This document shows, in pieces, positions 1-11,902 of a stretch of 64,000 nt of DNA. Source of the DNA: Orientallactaga sibirica (Eukaryota > Chordata > Mammalia > Rodentia > Dipodidae). A program made the translations under genes and the position numbers. Position 1 is the stretch's first letter, and each line of letters starts with the position of its first letter. Where the stretch lies: NCBI GenBank assembly GCA_036365145.1, contig JAEOAD010000048.1, positions 14,900,001 to 14,964,000 of the forward strand, given 5' to 3'. Below the pieces are notes generated by a model, which was given only the letters and a program-made list of their open reading frames with translations, was not told where the DNA came from and made no database searches.

Positions 1-115
1 GAACTCCAGATGCATGTACCACCTTGTGCATCTGGCTTGTGTGGTTGCTTATGTGGAACATGGGTCCTTTGGCTTTTCAGCAAGCACCTTAACCATTAAG
101 CCATCTCTCTAGCCT
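1..115 (-). mobile_element. tRNA-type SINE family A, cut by window start
   Basis: Family A, sense direction, begins GGCTGGAGAGATGGCTTAG, has a GTTCGATTCCCCAGGACCC box-B-like part, then GCCAGATGCACAAGG and TCTGGAGTTCGTTTGCAGTG, and ends in a CT-rich run and (AAAT)n. Only the 5' part of that consensus is present here, in reverse. Confidence 0.85.
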
Positions 116-145
116 GTACATAGCTTTAAAAAAATTAATAAAGCT

Positions 146-406
146 GGGCTGGAGAGATGGCTTAGTGGTTAAGGCACCTGCCTCCTAAGCCTAAGAACGC
201 TGGTTCCAATCTCCAGCAGTTCCAATCTCCAGGTCCCATGTTTAGCCAGATGCAAAGTGACGCAAGGGCGCAATGCCACACTTGACTACAGGGGGCTCAC
301 ACATCTGGATTTTGTTCGCAGCAGCTGAGAGGTTGCTGGCACGCCCATCTCTATCTGTCTTCCTCTCCCTCTCTCTCTGTCTCTCTCTCTCCAAAAAAAA
401 AAAAAT
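146..406 (+). mobile_element. tRNA-type SINE family B
   Basis: Family B shares the GGCTGGAGAGATGGCTTAG start with family A. It then has CCTAAGAACGCTGG, a CCAGATGCAAAGTGACGC segment, CAGCAGCTGAGAGG and a (CT)n tail ending CCAAAAA, without the (AAAT)n tail. Confidence 0.85.
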
Positions 407-410
407 TAAT

Positions 411-560
411 AAAGCTGGACATGGTAGCTCATGCCTTTAATCTCAGCGCTCAGGAGGCAGAGGTAGGAGAACTGCCATGAGTTCGAGGCCACCCTGAGAC
501 TACATAGTGAGTTCTAGCTCAGCCTGGGCTAGAATGAGACCCTACCTTGAAAAACCAAAG
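411..560 (+). mobile_element. B1-type SINE (7SL-derived)
   Basis: The diagnostic text is GGCGCACGCCTTTAATCCCA or variants, then GAGGCAGAGGTAGGAGGAT and GAGACCCTACCTTGAAAAAC, an Alu/B1-like monomer of about 140 bases. This copy is followed by an (AAT)n tail at 570-598. Confidence 0.9.
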
Positions 561-678
561 TAAAATAATAATAATAATAACAGCAATAATAATAATATAA
601 AATAAACCATGTTTACATTTTGTTAGTGATCAGTGACTTTGTATGGTTGTTTGTATATTGTTGACATATTTAAAATAT

Positions 679-861
679 ATATTTTATTTATTTATTTATT
701 TATTTGAGAGAGAAAAAGAGAGAGAGAGAATGGGTGCGCCAGTCTCTGGCCACTGCAAATGAACTCCAGATGCATCTGGCTTACATGGGTCCTGGAGAGT
801 CGAATTGGGATCCTTTGGCTTTGCAGGCAAACGCCTTAACCATTAAGCCATCTCTCTAGCC
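679..861 (-). mobile_element. tRNA-type SINE family A
   Basis: Full antisense copy from the (TTTA)n tail to the CCATCTCTCTAGCC head. Confidence 0.88.
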
Positions 862-1079
862 TGTACATAGCCCCTGTTGACATATCTTTGTTTAGAGTTT
901 TGCATGAAGGCCTGCAGTGACTAGCACAGTGACACACACACTATCTCTTACATGTTCAATTCTTGGGTATTTGTGGTGCAGAGACCCCCACTCTAACTTG
1001 GACTATGGAATGAATAGAAATGAATGGCACTTTAAGTGGTAATAAAGCTGGTATTTACTTCCACACAGACACAAAAAAA

Positions 1080-1420
1080 TTGTGTTTGTAGCTCAGCTCC
1101 TAGCAATCACACTCCTGCTACAGGGCAGGTGTGTCACTGGGGGTGGAGCTGAATTCCAGCCAAAAAGTATGCAGAGCGGTCTGCGCTCCAGTGGAGTCTC
1201 TGCGGTTTGGCTGCCTGTTTGTGTTTTGTTGCTTTTGGTGTGTGCTGGCTCGAGATGGCTTCTCTCCGCTTGGATGTCTGGAAGCAGCTTCTTCCACCGC
1301 TGATGGGACTTCCCCCATGGATCTGTAAGCTTGAAATAAACCCCTTTCTCCCCTAAACTGTGCCTGTTCTGGACATTCATCCCAGCAATGTGGAGCTGAC
1401 TACAAGTTAGCAAAACATGC
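1080..1420 (+). mobile_element. LTR-like fragment (ERVL-MaLR type, tentative)
   Basis: The segment ending GAAATAAACCCCTTTCTCCC, then CTAAACTGTGCCTGTTCTGG and CAATGTGGAGCTGACTACAA resembles the polyadenylation part of rodent MaLR LTRs. The following 1420-1850 and 2570-3180 may be its degraded internal part. No gene can be read. The assignment rests on the 3' segment only. Confidence 0.4.
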
Positions 1421-1879
1421 AACTGATGCTGAGGGTGGAGCATCTCTGGGGGAAAACCCCAACATAGCCGTCCTTCCCCATGTGGTGTGTGGTATGTGCC
1501 TTCTGAGGTGGTGGCAATTGTGTGGGTCTTGCTAGGGGTAGTAACATATGCAACTAAAGCTGAGCCTTCAGGAGATCCATTTCCTATGGTCGGCGTAGGC
1601 GTGGGGAAGGGAAATTCCAAGATGGCCATCTTCCTCTATGTGGTATGGAATGACACACATGCTTAATGAGTGGGGTCTGCCATGGGGGTATGGGGATGTC
1701 ATGAAAACGGTTGAAGGACTAGACAGTGTACTGATGTCCCAGAGAGTAATCCAAAATGAGACAAGATTGCCCGTAAGCCATCTCAGCGGTTACATGGCTG
1801 CTGCTATGGGTAATAAGAAATACAGCTGAGGCCAAGGTGGCTGCCCAGAGAGAACTTGTTTATGTAAAAAAGGAGTTGC

Positions 1880-2069
1880 AGGGGCTGGAGAGATGGCTTA
1901 ATGGTTAAGGCACCTTCCTGCGAAGCCTGAAGACCCAGGTTCAATTCCTCAGAACCCACGTAAGCCAGGTGGCACACGCGTCTGGAGTTCGTTTGCAGTG
2001 GGTAGAGGCCCTGGCACGCCCATTTTCTATCTGCCTCTTTCTCTTTCTCTCTAATAAATAAATAAAATT
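1880..2069 (+). mobile_element. tRNA-type SINE family A
   Basis: Full sense copy ending AATAAATAAATAAAAT. Confidence 0.88.
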
Positions 2070-2093
2070 TTAAATATATTTTTATAGTTTTAA

Positions 2094-2298
2094 AAAATTT
2101 ATTTATTTATTTGAGAGAGAGAGAGGAAGAGGCAGAGAGAAAGAGAGAATGGGCATGCCAAGGACTCCGGCCACTGCAAACCAACTCCAGATGCATGCTC
2201 CCCCTTGCACATCTGGCTTATGCGGGTCCTGGGGAATTGACTAGGGTTCTCAGGGTTTGCAGGCAAATGTCTTAACTGCTAAGCCATTTCCCCAGCCC
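2094..2298 (-). mobile_element. tRNA-type SINE family A
   Basis: Antisense copy. It forms a close inverted pair with the copy at 1880-2069. Confidence 0.88.
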
Positions 2299-2308
2299 AA
2301 ATCTTAAA

Positions 2309-2540
2309 TATTTTTATTTATGTATTTATTTGAGAGAGAGTGAGAGTTAGAGAGAGAGAGAGGAAGAGGCAGATAGAGCGAGAGAGAGATTGAGTGCGCC
2401 AGGGCCTCCAGCCACTGCTAACGAACTCCCGATCCATGAGCTCCTTGTGTATCTGGCTTATGTGGGTCCTGGGGAATCGAACTGGGGTTCCTTAGGCTTC
2501 GCAGACAAATGCCTTAACTGTTAAGCCTTTTCCCTGGCCC
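2309..2540 (-). mobile_element. tRNA-type SINE family A
   Basis: Second antisense copy directly after the previous one, about 230 bases with a long GA-rich tail. Confidence 0.88.
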
Positions 2541-2569
2541 ATAAATAAATAAAATAAAAAAAAAAAAAA

Positions 2570-3180
2570 AGAAGAGTTACAACAGGAAACGGACATGCAA
2601 CTAGTGTCCTCTGGGTTCGTCTGTGATTTGGCAGATAAATGAGATAAGAGAGAGAATGCGGTGAAGGTGACAGAAGACGCCCCTCAGATGTGACCTGTAG
2701 GAGAGAGGAAGGGAAAATGACTGATTCAGTCTGCGGATGGAGGGACCGACCATGGTACGGTTCAGGCCATGACACAGTCGGTCATGATAGTCAGATAGCC
2801 AACTGAAGTGTTTGGGTTGAGAAAGACTATTAAGCAAGATATGAAAGAAAGCTGCTGTGAGGCTATGGGACCTGGGTGCAGACGCGATCAACCTTAGAGC
2901 TACGGAAGCTGAGAAAGTACTCATTACCTAACTACCCACCCCTCCTGCAGACAAAGGCTGTGTAACTTGAGGCAATGTGAGGAAAGTAGATCCCTGATGG
3001 ACTGACTCATACAAGCCATCCGGGACAGTTGGTTATCGCTGGCTGAGGTCCCCATGTATGTCAGAGACTGGGGGATGGTCGCAGGACAGGCTTTGCTGAG
3101 GGGAACTGAGCATAAGAAGAGGCAGTCTTTGATTCCTAGTTCTGCAGGCCAGAGAAGAATGTGTTCACAGGAGTCTTAAG
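2570..3180. other. Intron 1 stretch without recognised features
   Basis: I see no exon, RNA gene or clear repeat family. It may be the degraded interior of the LTR-type element to the left. Confidence 0.4.
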
Positions 3181-3189
3181 AAAGAAATT

Positions 3190-4300
3190 TGCTTTTGGTA
3201 AGATCAACATTTCCACAATATTGATTCTTCCAGTCCAAGAACATGGGATGTCTTTTCACTTCCTAGTGTCTTTTGCAATTTCGTGCTTGAGTGTTTTGAA
3301 GTTTTCATTGTAGAGATCCTTCATTTCCTTGGTTAGATTTATTCCAAGGTACTTTATTTATTTATTTTTTTTAGGCAATTGTGAATGGGAGAGATTCCCT
3401 GATTTCATCCTCCTCATGTTTGTTGTTAGTATAAGGAAAAGCTACTGATTTCTGTGTATTTACTTTGTATCCTGCTACATTGCTAATTTTTTAAAATCAG
3501 CTCTAACAGTTTGCTGGTAGAATCTTTAGAGTCCTTTATGTATAGAATTATATCACTTTTGGTTAGAGAAGCTTCTCTTTTCAGATGGTGGTGACCACTG
3601 GGATTACCCAACAGGCACCATAGTGCTGAGAAGACATGATGGAGGAGTGCTCAGCACTAAAACATCTCTATCGGGCTGGAGAGATGGCTTAGGGGTTAAG
3701 GCGCCTGCCTCCTAAGCCTAAGAACACTGGTTCCAATCTCCAGCAGTTCCAATCTCCAGGTCCCACGTTTAGCCAGATGCAAAGTGACACAAGGGTGCAA
3801 TGCCGCACTTAACCACAAGGGGGCGCACACATCTGGATTTCGTTCGCAGCAGCTGAGACACTGCTGGCGCACCCATCTCTGTCTTCTCCCCCTCTCTCTC
3901 TGTCTCTCTCTCTGTCTCTCTCTCTCTCCAAAAAAATAATAGAAAATAAAAATAAAAGTTTTTTAAAAAAACATCTCTATCACACCTTCCAAGGCTCAGG
4001 TTCCATTGCGGAAGAGGTGGCAGAAAAGACTAAGAGCTGAAGGAAGGGTGGGACTTCTTACAGTGCAATTGACCACACAGAAATTGGCCTTGATAGCCAT
4101 GACCTTGCAGTGCCTAGCAATACCTTCACAAGACCCTCATAATAGGAGGAAAAGATGATGACGTCAAAATAAAAGAGAGACTAACGGAGAGAGGGAGGGG
4201 ATATGATGGAGTGTAGACCTGTGAAGGGGAATGAGGGGGAGGGGAGGGAATTGTCATGGTTTATTTTCTGTAAGTATGGAAGCTGTCAATAAAAAGGAAA
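3190..4300. mobile_element. L1 LINE fragment with 5' inversion
   Basis: Bases 3190-3555 match L1 ORF2 in antisense; the same text occurs at 20008-20170 and 20709-20902. From about 3556 the sequence switches to sense-orientation rodent L1 3'UTR-like sequence, ending at 4296 with TGTCAATAAAAAGG and an A-rich tail. A family B SINE (3673-3945) interrupts the 3'UTR part. An inverted 5' portion joined to a sense 3' end is the known product of twin priming. No open frame remains. Confidence 0.7.
3673..3945 (+). mobile_element. tRNA-type SINE family B inside L1
   Basis: Full copy. The text ACATCTCTATC flanks it on both sides (about 3661-3671 and 3970-3980), a likely target-site duplication. Confidence 0.88.
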
Positions 4301-4304
4301 AAAA

Positions 4305-4520
4305 GGGCTGGAGAGATGACTTAGTGGTTAAGGCGCCTGCCTCCGAAGCCTAAGAATGCTGATTCCAATCTCCAGGTCCCACGTTTAGCCAGATGCAGTG
4401 AAGCAAGGGCGCAATGCCACACTTGACCACAAGGGGGCGCACACACATGGATTTTGTTCACAGCAGCTGAGAGGCTGCTGGTGTGCCCATCTCTATCTGT
4501 CTTCCTCTCCCTCTCTCTCC

Positions 4521-4555
<35 letters not shown>

Positions 4556-4560
4556 GGAAA
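4305..4560 (+). mobile_element. tRNA-type SINE family B
   Basis: Sense copy at the A-rich end of the L1, ending in a poly-A and AAAAG run. Confidence 0.85.
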
Positions 4561-4599
4561 GAAAAAAATGAAGAAGAAGGAAGTTGATTCAGCAGGGGC

Positions 4600-5570
4600 C
4601 CCAGGATTGGTTGAGGCTTGACTTGCTTTGCTGAGCCCCTTGCTGGGGTGTATGTGCTATCTGTGAAGTAAAAGAGGCATTGGCAGATCTGAAAGACTTA
4701 GACCAGGATGTAAACCAGGTCAGAAAAGAGATGAGGCAATCTAGAAGAAACGAGAGAGTCCAACCGACCCGGGGGCCTGTTCTAGTCACTCAAAGGCAAA
4801 TGTTGCAAGATTTGTGTTGTGTCGAGCGGGAGTTTCTAAATAAAGAATTGACCGAACGCCACCTGCTTTGCGAGTGAGCCTCTTTAAAGCCTGAAGAATA
4901 GTTCTCAGAAGGCGTGCATGATAGACCAGGACAGGAGAAAAAAACTACGTTTATTCCAGGGCGGGCAATTATGCTCCCAGAGCAAGCCAGGGACATTTCT
5001 GTCTCGAAAAGGAAGGTATTCGGAGGGTGGAAATTCCCCACCTTGCTCGAGGCTGTCACAACAGCCAGGTGTGGCTGAGGGAGGGATGGCCAGGTCTGTA
5101 GGAGCCTGTCAGACCAGGGGAGCCAGCCTGAGGGACAAACACAACAGCAGCTGGGACAGCAGCCACACTCGTCTTTGACCCTGGGCTGGGTCCCACTAAG
5201 CGCATCCTGTAGAGAGATGCAAGGAGGCCCCATGAAAGAATTCTCGGGTAAAGAAGCAATGTCTCATGGGAAATATCTGTAGGAGATACAGAAGGCTAGA
5301 TGGGGTAGTGCCTCCCATCTATGGTGTTGTCCCCAACCTTGCTCTTTTGAGGAAACAGCTAACACAAGCAATAGAATCTTCTCACACGGTCTTGTCCCTT
5401 GCTAATGTTGTTTTGGTGTTCTCTTAGTTGCTGACCCTTGACACCAACTGGTGCCTGCTTGGAATGGATGGTGGTGGATCTGCAGAGATCCTGTCGCCCT
5501 CTGTAAGAAAGGTTTCATTACACATAAGTGTGGTGCTTTGTTTGATTTTTTTTTTTAAAACAGAAATTTG
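4600..5570. other. Intron 1 stretch without a recognised gene
   Basis: Short open frames are present in several frames, but none has recognisable similarity, splice context or start context. It may include old LTR or L1 debris. I do not call a gene. Confidence 0.4.
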
Positions 5571-5577
5571 GTTTTAT

Positions 5578-5779
5578 TGTTTAAAATATTTTCATTATTT
5601 ATTTGTGAGGAGAGAAAGAGAGAAAAATGGGCACATCAGGGCCTCCCACCATTGTAAATGAACTGCAGATGTGTGCAACCTCTCTGTGCATCTGGTTTTA
5701 TGTGTGTACGGGAAATCGAACACAGGTAGTCAGCCTTGTAAGCAAATGCCCTTTAACCACTGAGCCATCTCCCTAGCTC
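5578..5779 (-). mobile_element. tRNA-type SINE family A
   Basis: Diverged antisense copy. Confidence 0.8.
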
Positions 5780-5841
5780 CTATACATTTGTTTTAATGGC
5801 TAACTTCTGAGTGTTTCACAGATTTTAAGAAGTATTTGAAA

Positions 5842-6000
5842 GGTGGGTGTGGTGGCGCACGCCTTTAATCCGAGTACTTGGGAGGCAGAGGTAGGAGGAT
5901 CGATGTGAGTTCCAGGCCACCCTGAGACTACATAGTGAATTCCAGGTCAGCCTGGGCTAGAGTGAAACCCTACCTTGAAAAACCAAAAAAAGAAAAAAAA

Positions 6001-6055
<55 letters not shown>
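5842..6055 (+). mobile_element. B1-type SINE with expanded (GAAA)n tail
   Basis: Sense B1 at 5842-5984. Its A-rich tail has grown into an (AAAG)n microsatellite from about 6000 to 6055. Confidence 0.9.
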
Positions 6056-6250
6056 GTGGCCCTCTTCTTAGCACAGAGTTATTCTCAATTACCATACCAG
6101 GAAAAAGCTCAGCTATCAAGAGGTCTTAGATTTAGAAGAATTATTGAAAGTGTGGTAGGCTGAAAAAGCTAAAAACTTTGATTAATCTAGACAATTTATT
6201 GTCAGTTGTTCATCTTATAGGCATAATGGAATATAGTATAATTAGACCCA

Positions 6251-6420
6251 ATTTTTTTTTCTTTCTTTTTTTTTTTTTTCGAGGTAGGGTTTTACTCTAT
6301 CTAGTCCAGACTGATCTGGAATTCACTATGTAGTCTCAGGGTGGCCTCAAACTCATGATGATCCTTCTACTTCTGCCTCCTGAGTGCTGGGATTAGAGGC
6401 ATGGGCCACCATGCCTGGCT
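6251..6420 (-). mobile_element. B1-type SINE
   Basis: Antisense copy with a poly-T tail at its left end. Confidence 0.88.
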
Positions 6421-6644
6421 AGACCCAATTTTTATTGATTACAATGATTTCCCTATTAAATGAATAAAGGGTTTACCCAATAGAAAACATTTAAGAACAG
6501 GACATATTTAAGAAACCCTGTCATTGTAAACAGAGAATTGGGTGGTATATCAAGTAAATAAAGGGATAATTTAATGGAAAAAATGTACTATTTTGTACCT
6601 ATTACTAAGACTAGAATCACATTGACAGGAATTTAATAGCTTTT

Positions 6645-6806
6645 CATTTTCTTTTCTTTTCTTTTTTTCTGGAGGTAGGGTCTCACTCTAGCTCAGGCTG
6701 ACCTGGAATTCACTATGTAGTGTCAGGGTAGCCTCCAACTCATTGCGATCCTCCTACCTCTGCTTCCTGAGTGCTGGGATTAAAGGAGTGCGCCACCACG
6801 TCCGGC
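6645..6806 (-). mobile_element. B1-type SINE
   Basis: Antisense copy, directly abutting the family B element to its right. Confidence 0.88.
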
Positions 6807-7048
6807 TTTTTTTTCTTTTTTTTTTGAGAGAGAGAGAGACAGAGATAGAGAGAGAAAGAATGGGCACGCAAGCGGCCTCTCAGCTGCTGTGAACGAACTC
6901 CAGACGCTTGCGCCCCCTTGTGGGCAAGCGTGGCATTGCACCCTTGCATCATTTTTGCGTCTGGATAAACGTGGGACCTGGAGATTGGAACTGGAGTTCT
7001 TAGGCTTGGCAGGTGGGTGCCTTAACTGCCAAGCCATTTCTTCAGCCC
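6807..7048 (-). mobile_element. tRNA-type SINE family B
   Basis: Antisense copy with GCAAGCGTGGCATTGCACCC and the GAGATTGGAACTGG signature. Confidence 0.87.
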
Positions 7049-7083
7049 AGAACTTTAATAGCTTTTAAAAATATAATTATGTA

Positions 7084-7226
7084 GCTGGGCGTGGTGGTGC
7101 ATGCCTTTAATCCCAGCACTCGGGAGGCAGAGGTAGGAGGATCGCCGTGAGTTCGAGGCTACCCTGAGACTACATAGTTAATTCCAGGTCAGCCTGGACC
7201 AGAGTGAGACCCTACCTTGAAAAACA
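7084..7226 (+). mobile_element. B1-type SINE
   Basis: Near-consensus sense copy. Confidence 0.92.
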
Positions 7227-7237
7227 AAATATATATA

Positions 7238-7440
7238 TTTGGAGAGATGGCTTGCCTGTGAAGACTAAGGACCCATGTTCGACTCTCCAGATCCCACATA
7301 AACCAGATGCACAAGATGATGCAAGTGTACAAGGTTGCACATGTGCACAAGATGGCACACATGTCTGGAGTTTGACTGCAGTGGCTGGAGGCCCTGGCAT
7401 GCCAATTCTCAATCTCTCTCTTATACAAAAAAAAAAAAAC
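7238..7440 (+). mobile_element. tRNA-type SINE family A variant
   Basis: Sense copy lacking the usual CT-rich tail. It has an expanded CACAAGATG-like middle part. Confidence 0.75.
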
Positions 7441-7999
7441 CTAAATATATATGTAATCATGTCCTCTTTTTTAGTTTAATTTTCAAATATGCATTAGTCA
7501 GAATTTTAAACTTTTTATTCAACTGTTTAATTTACAAGTATATTCTGGATACAGGGACTAAATTACTGGCTGCCCTTTTAGCTCCTCCATCCTCATTGGC
7601 TTTGGCATTTAAGTATGGTTATTGAGCACCCAGAAAGTCAGTTACACTAGTCTCTTGTTTTGGCTTTCATGTAACATTTAGATAAAGCTTCAACAACAAC
7701 AACAAAAAAATCACTTTAAATAAATCTTGACTTTGTTAAGACTCAGTTTCTATAGTAGCTAAAAGCCTAACAGATATAGTAGAAAACACAAGTATAACTG
7801 AATTTTAACCTTGATATCATGAGACATGACAGCATTCACAAATCTACCAACTTATTAAAAAGGGTTACATCTGAATTACATTCTAGAAAGAGCTTGTGAT
7901 GATGAGAGAGCTACCAGAGACCACGGATAATGACCTATCTTGCAAGCAATTAAGGAAGAGACAAAAATTCAAAGAATGAAACTCTTCTTATGTTAATCC

Positions 8000-8255
8000 T
8001 TTTTTTTTTTTTGGAGAGAGACAGAGAGGAAGACAGAGAGGAAGACAGAGATGGGTGCTCCAGCAGCCTCTCAGCTGCTGTGAATGAAATCCAGATGCAT
8101 GCACCCCCTTGTGGTCAAGTCCGGCATTGTGCCCTTGCATCACTTTGCATCTGGCTAAACGTGGGACCTGGAGATTGGAACCGCTGGAGATTGGAACCGG
8201 CATTCTTAGGATTAGGAGGCAGGTGCCTTAACCACTAAGCCATCTCTCCAGCCCT
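8000..8255 (-). mobile_element. tRNA-type SINE family B
   Basis: Antisense copy with a small internal duplication of GGAGATTGGAACCG near 8170-8200. Confidence 0.88.
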
Positions 8256-8364
8256 ATGTTAATCCTTTTTACCACAGGCATCTTTAGCATTTTTGTATTA
8301 TGAGATTAAATAATAGTGATTTTGTCATAAAATAGTAAACCTTTTCCGGTTTAACTCCCAGAAC

Positions 8365-8524
8365 CTTTTTTTTTTTTTTTTGGTTTTGTGAGGTAGGGTC
8401 TCACTCTAGCCCAGGCTGACTGGAATTCACTCTGTATTCTCAGGGTGGCCTCAAACTTATGGCGATCCTCCTACCTCTGCATCCTGAGTGCTAGGATTAA
8501 AGGTGTGTGCTACCATGCCCAGCT
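8365..8524 (-). mobile_element. B1-type SINE
   Basis: Antisense copy. Confidence 0.88.
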
Positions 8525-8528
8525 CCAT

Positions 8529-8731
8529 AATCTTTATTTATTTATTTGACAGAGAAAGAGGGAGAGAGAAAGAGAGAAAATGGGCACGCCAGGGCCTCCA
8601 ACCACTGCAAATGAACTCCAGATGTGTGTGCCCCCTTGTGAATCTGGCTTATGTGGGTCCTGGGGAATTGAACCTGGGTCCTTTGGCTTTGCAGGCAAAT
8701 GCCTTACCTGCTAAGCCATCCCTCCATTCCT
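8529..8731 (-). mobile_element. tRNA-type SINE family A
   Basis: Antisense copy directly following the B1 head. Confidence 0.88.
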
Positions 8732-8979
8732 CCCATAATCTTTTTACAAGCTAACTTCAACCATCTAGTTTATCTTTAATCTCTATTAGAGATTGGAACA
8801 ATCTTTTTACCTTACAAAGTCCTTTCTTATCTAAAAATATGTTCCTTTCTTTTAAACCTTTTTACTGGAAACATACTTTATATTTGTAATTTATATATCT
8901 TTTTACTTGATGGTCCCTTTGCATTATTGCTTCCTTATTGTTGTTTTCTTTTTTTCTTTTTCTTTCTTTTATTTTTTCT

Positions 8980-9140
8980 TTTCTTTTTTTTTTTTTTTTT
9001 TTTTGAGGTAGGGTTTCATTCTAGCCCAGGTGGATCTGGAATTCACTCTGTAGTCTCAGGGTGGCCTTGAGCTCATGGTGATCCGCCTACCTCTGCCTCC
9101 TGTGTGCTGGGATTAAACATGTGTGCCAGCATGCCCGGTT
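8980..9140 (-). mobile_element. B1-type SINE
   Basis: Antisense copy with a long poly-T at its left end. Confidence 0.88.
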
Positions 9141-9424
9141 TGTTGTTTTCATTATAAAATTTAGAAATTATTTCTATATGAAAACCCAGAAAGTTGTATT
9201 TGATAGAAAGCATGTGTATTGATTCTTAATAGTTATAAACTAGTTAAATAAATAAATAAAGTTAAAGAGTTAAATAAAAATAAGCATTTAGAAGCTATCT
9301 AAAAATTTGACCTTTCAATTGAATCTGTAAGGCAATTTTAGAAGCACTAAAATTTGGCATTTTTGTATACCCATGCAGTAAGCATGAAAAAGCATTTTTC
9401 TTATAAAGCCAAAATCAGAAATGA

Positions 9425-9615
9425 TTATTATTATTATTATTATTATTATCATCATTATTATTTGTTTTTCAAAGTAGCCTCTCTCTCAAGCCCAAACTGA
9501 CCTGGAATTTACTATGTAGTCTCACGGTGGCCTCGAACTCACAGTGATCCTCCTACCTCTGCCTCCCCCACCCCCAAGTGCTGGGATTAAAGGTGTGTGC
9601 CATTATGCCTGGCAG
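9425..9615 (-). mobile_element. B1-type SINE with (ATT)n tail
   Basis: Antisense B1 from about 9464. The microsatellite 9425-9463 is its expanded tail. Confidence 0.85.
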
Positions 9616-9866
9616 AAATGAGTTATTTCAAATAATTGTATTTTAATACTTTATTTCATTGTATTTTAATAATTGTATAATTGTATCAGAATGGTCTTTA
9701 ACAATATAATCATTTCCTCTTTTAATTTTCAAATATACCTTAATCAGAACTTTAAACTTTTTATTTAACTGTTTGATTTACAAGTATATTATATCTTTTA
9801 TACCTCCATTCTCTGGTTAGGGGCATAGCTCTTCCCTTTCTAATATTTTTATTTTTATTTATTTAT

Positions 9867-9938
9867 TTTTTTGAGCAATCCTCCTACCCCTGCATCCCGA
9901 GTGCTGGGATTAAAGGTGTGCGCCACCACGCCCGGCTA
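9867..9938 (-). mobile_element. B1-type SINE, half copy
   Basis: Only the first half of B1 is present, running from GAGCAATCCTCCTACC to CGCCCGGCT. Confidence 0.8.
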
Positions 9939-10213
9939 ATATTTTTAATTTTTAGCAGTTTAACATCTTAAGATACAATCATGTAAATGTTTGCATTTTA
10001 AAGTCAGAACACTTAACGCCATAGATTTAGTTATGTAGCTTTTGAACACAAAACCTATAATATGAAACACATGACAGTGGCTGGCCAACCTTAGACACGT
10101 GAGAAAAGACATGTGATACTACTAAAGGGCAACATCTTTTTCTGGAAAATTTTAGTCGTGCTATAAACTGAGAGGGACTTGATCTAATTTGATAATTTTT
10201 ATAGCATTTAAAA

Positions 10214-10430
10214 AAAGATTTTATTTTTATTTATTTATTAGAGACAGAGAGAGGGAAAGAGAGAGAGGGAGAGTGAGAATGGGCATGCCAGGGCCTCCAG
10301 CCACTGCAAACGAACTCCAGACACGTGCGCTCCCTTGTGCATCTGGCTTATGTGGGACATGGAGGATTGAACCAGGGTCCTTAGGCTTCACAGACATGTG
10401 CCTTAACCACTAAGCCATCTCTCTAGTCCT
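10214..10430 (-). mobile_element. tRNA-type SINE family A
   Basis: Antisense copy. Confidence 0.88.
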
Positions 10431-10630
10431 AATTTGATATTTCTTAATTTATCAGAGTACTCAGCTATAAGCCACTATCATCCTATCAGCAATATAGACA
10501 AGATATATATCCTTAGCCATCAAGAACAAATGGATTTTTTCTATCAAACAAATCACTGGAGAAAAGAAAAAATAACTAAAACTACAAAACATTGTAATCA
10601 AATCTGTTAAATTCATTTTTAAAATCCATT

Positions 10631-10820
10631 TTAATATTTATTTATTTATTAGAGAGAGGGAGAGAGAGAATGGGCATGCCAGGGCCACTAGCCACTGCAA
10701 ATGAACTCCAGACTCATGTGTCACCATGTGCATCTGGCTTACGTGGGTACTAGGGAATCAAACCTGGGTCCTTAGACTTCTCAGGCAAGTGCATTAACCA
10801 CTGAACCATCTCTCCAGCCC
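10631..10820 (-). mobile_element. tRNA-type SINE family A
   Basis: Antisense copy. Confidence 0.88.
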
Positions 10821-11880
10821 ATTAAAGCCATTTTCAAAGAGAAAATCTTAAAGGCATTCAAAGGAAAAACTTGTTCAGCAGATATTTTTTTTGCAGTAAG
10901 CAGTGCTCACTGAAATACAGTGAAACAGTATCTTTAAAGAACTGAAGGAAAGATAATATGAATGTAAAAAACGAATAAGAAACAGATGCTTTTTTAGATG
11001 TACAAAAACTGAAAAAAAAATTGCTGAGCCAGCATGCTGGGAAATGTTAAATGCAGACCTTTGGACAGAGAGAAAACAAGATGAGACTGTGGGTCTACAT
11101 AAGAGAAGGAGGGACATGTAAGGAAAGAGTCTTTTGTTGTTGAAGTCTCTTTCAAGCATTATTGATTAAAACAAAAATAATGCCAACGTCTTGTGGGCTT
11201 TTTCGTTTATGTAGAAATGCAGGACTTCACCAGAACACGTGAAAGGCTTGGACTAGAAACACTCTTGCAAGTTCTCATTACTGGTGAGGTGGTGGGACGT
11301 TACTTCAGAGTAGATAATGTGAAGGAAAGGTTGTGTGCTACAAACTTTGAAGCGACTGCTAAAATTTAAAAATGCATTGCCAATGACAGTAAGGGATGGA
11401 AGCGAAGTGGAATCATTAAAAAAAAAAAATAGTTACAAGGCTCAGGGACTGTTGCAGAAGACAAGATAGGCCGTTAGATTGCAAGAGCCACAAGACAGGT
11501 AGAAATACCACGAGGCACAGCGCCCCCTACAGACAGAGGCCCTAATTACCCCACAGAGAACACCCGTAATCCTACCGAGGAGGGCCAGCAGGGAAATGGG
11601 GACCAGGAGAGGAGACATATTAATTACAATTTAGGTTTAAAAAATGAATTTTAAAAATTCAGTTACTTGTAAAGGAAAAGAGGCAAAGGAAAAGAACAAA
11701 TGAGACAGAGACCAAAGGATAGATTTTAAACCTAATTGCATCAATGATTTCATAAATTTAAGCAACTTAAATATCAAAATGAAAAGGCAGAACTGGTCAG
11801 ATTTGATTTAAAAAAAAAAAAAAGCAAGTCCCAATGATTTGCTACATAAATAAAATCAGTCCTGAGTATGAGAAAGTCAG
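10821..11880. other. Intron 1 stretch without recognised features
   Basis: A-rich, probably old repeat debris. No exon-like open frame with splice sites is seen. Confidence 0.4.
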
Positions 11881-11902
11881 TAGATTAAAATCAAATAATA
11901 GG

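Noticed and set aside
1093..1629. 178-codon minus-strand open frame
   Set aside because: It overlaps the LTR-like fragment and has no recognisable domain or conserved text. It is a chance frame.
4680..5240. Possible small gene or FLT3 exon 1 with promoter
   Set aside because: There is no CpG-rich block, no match to the FLT3 start peptide and no donor in the right phase. The frames have no known similarity.
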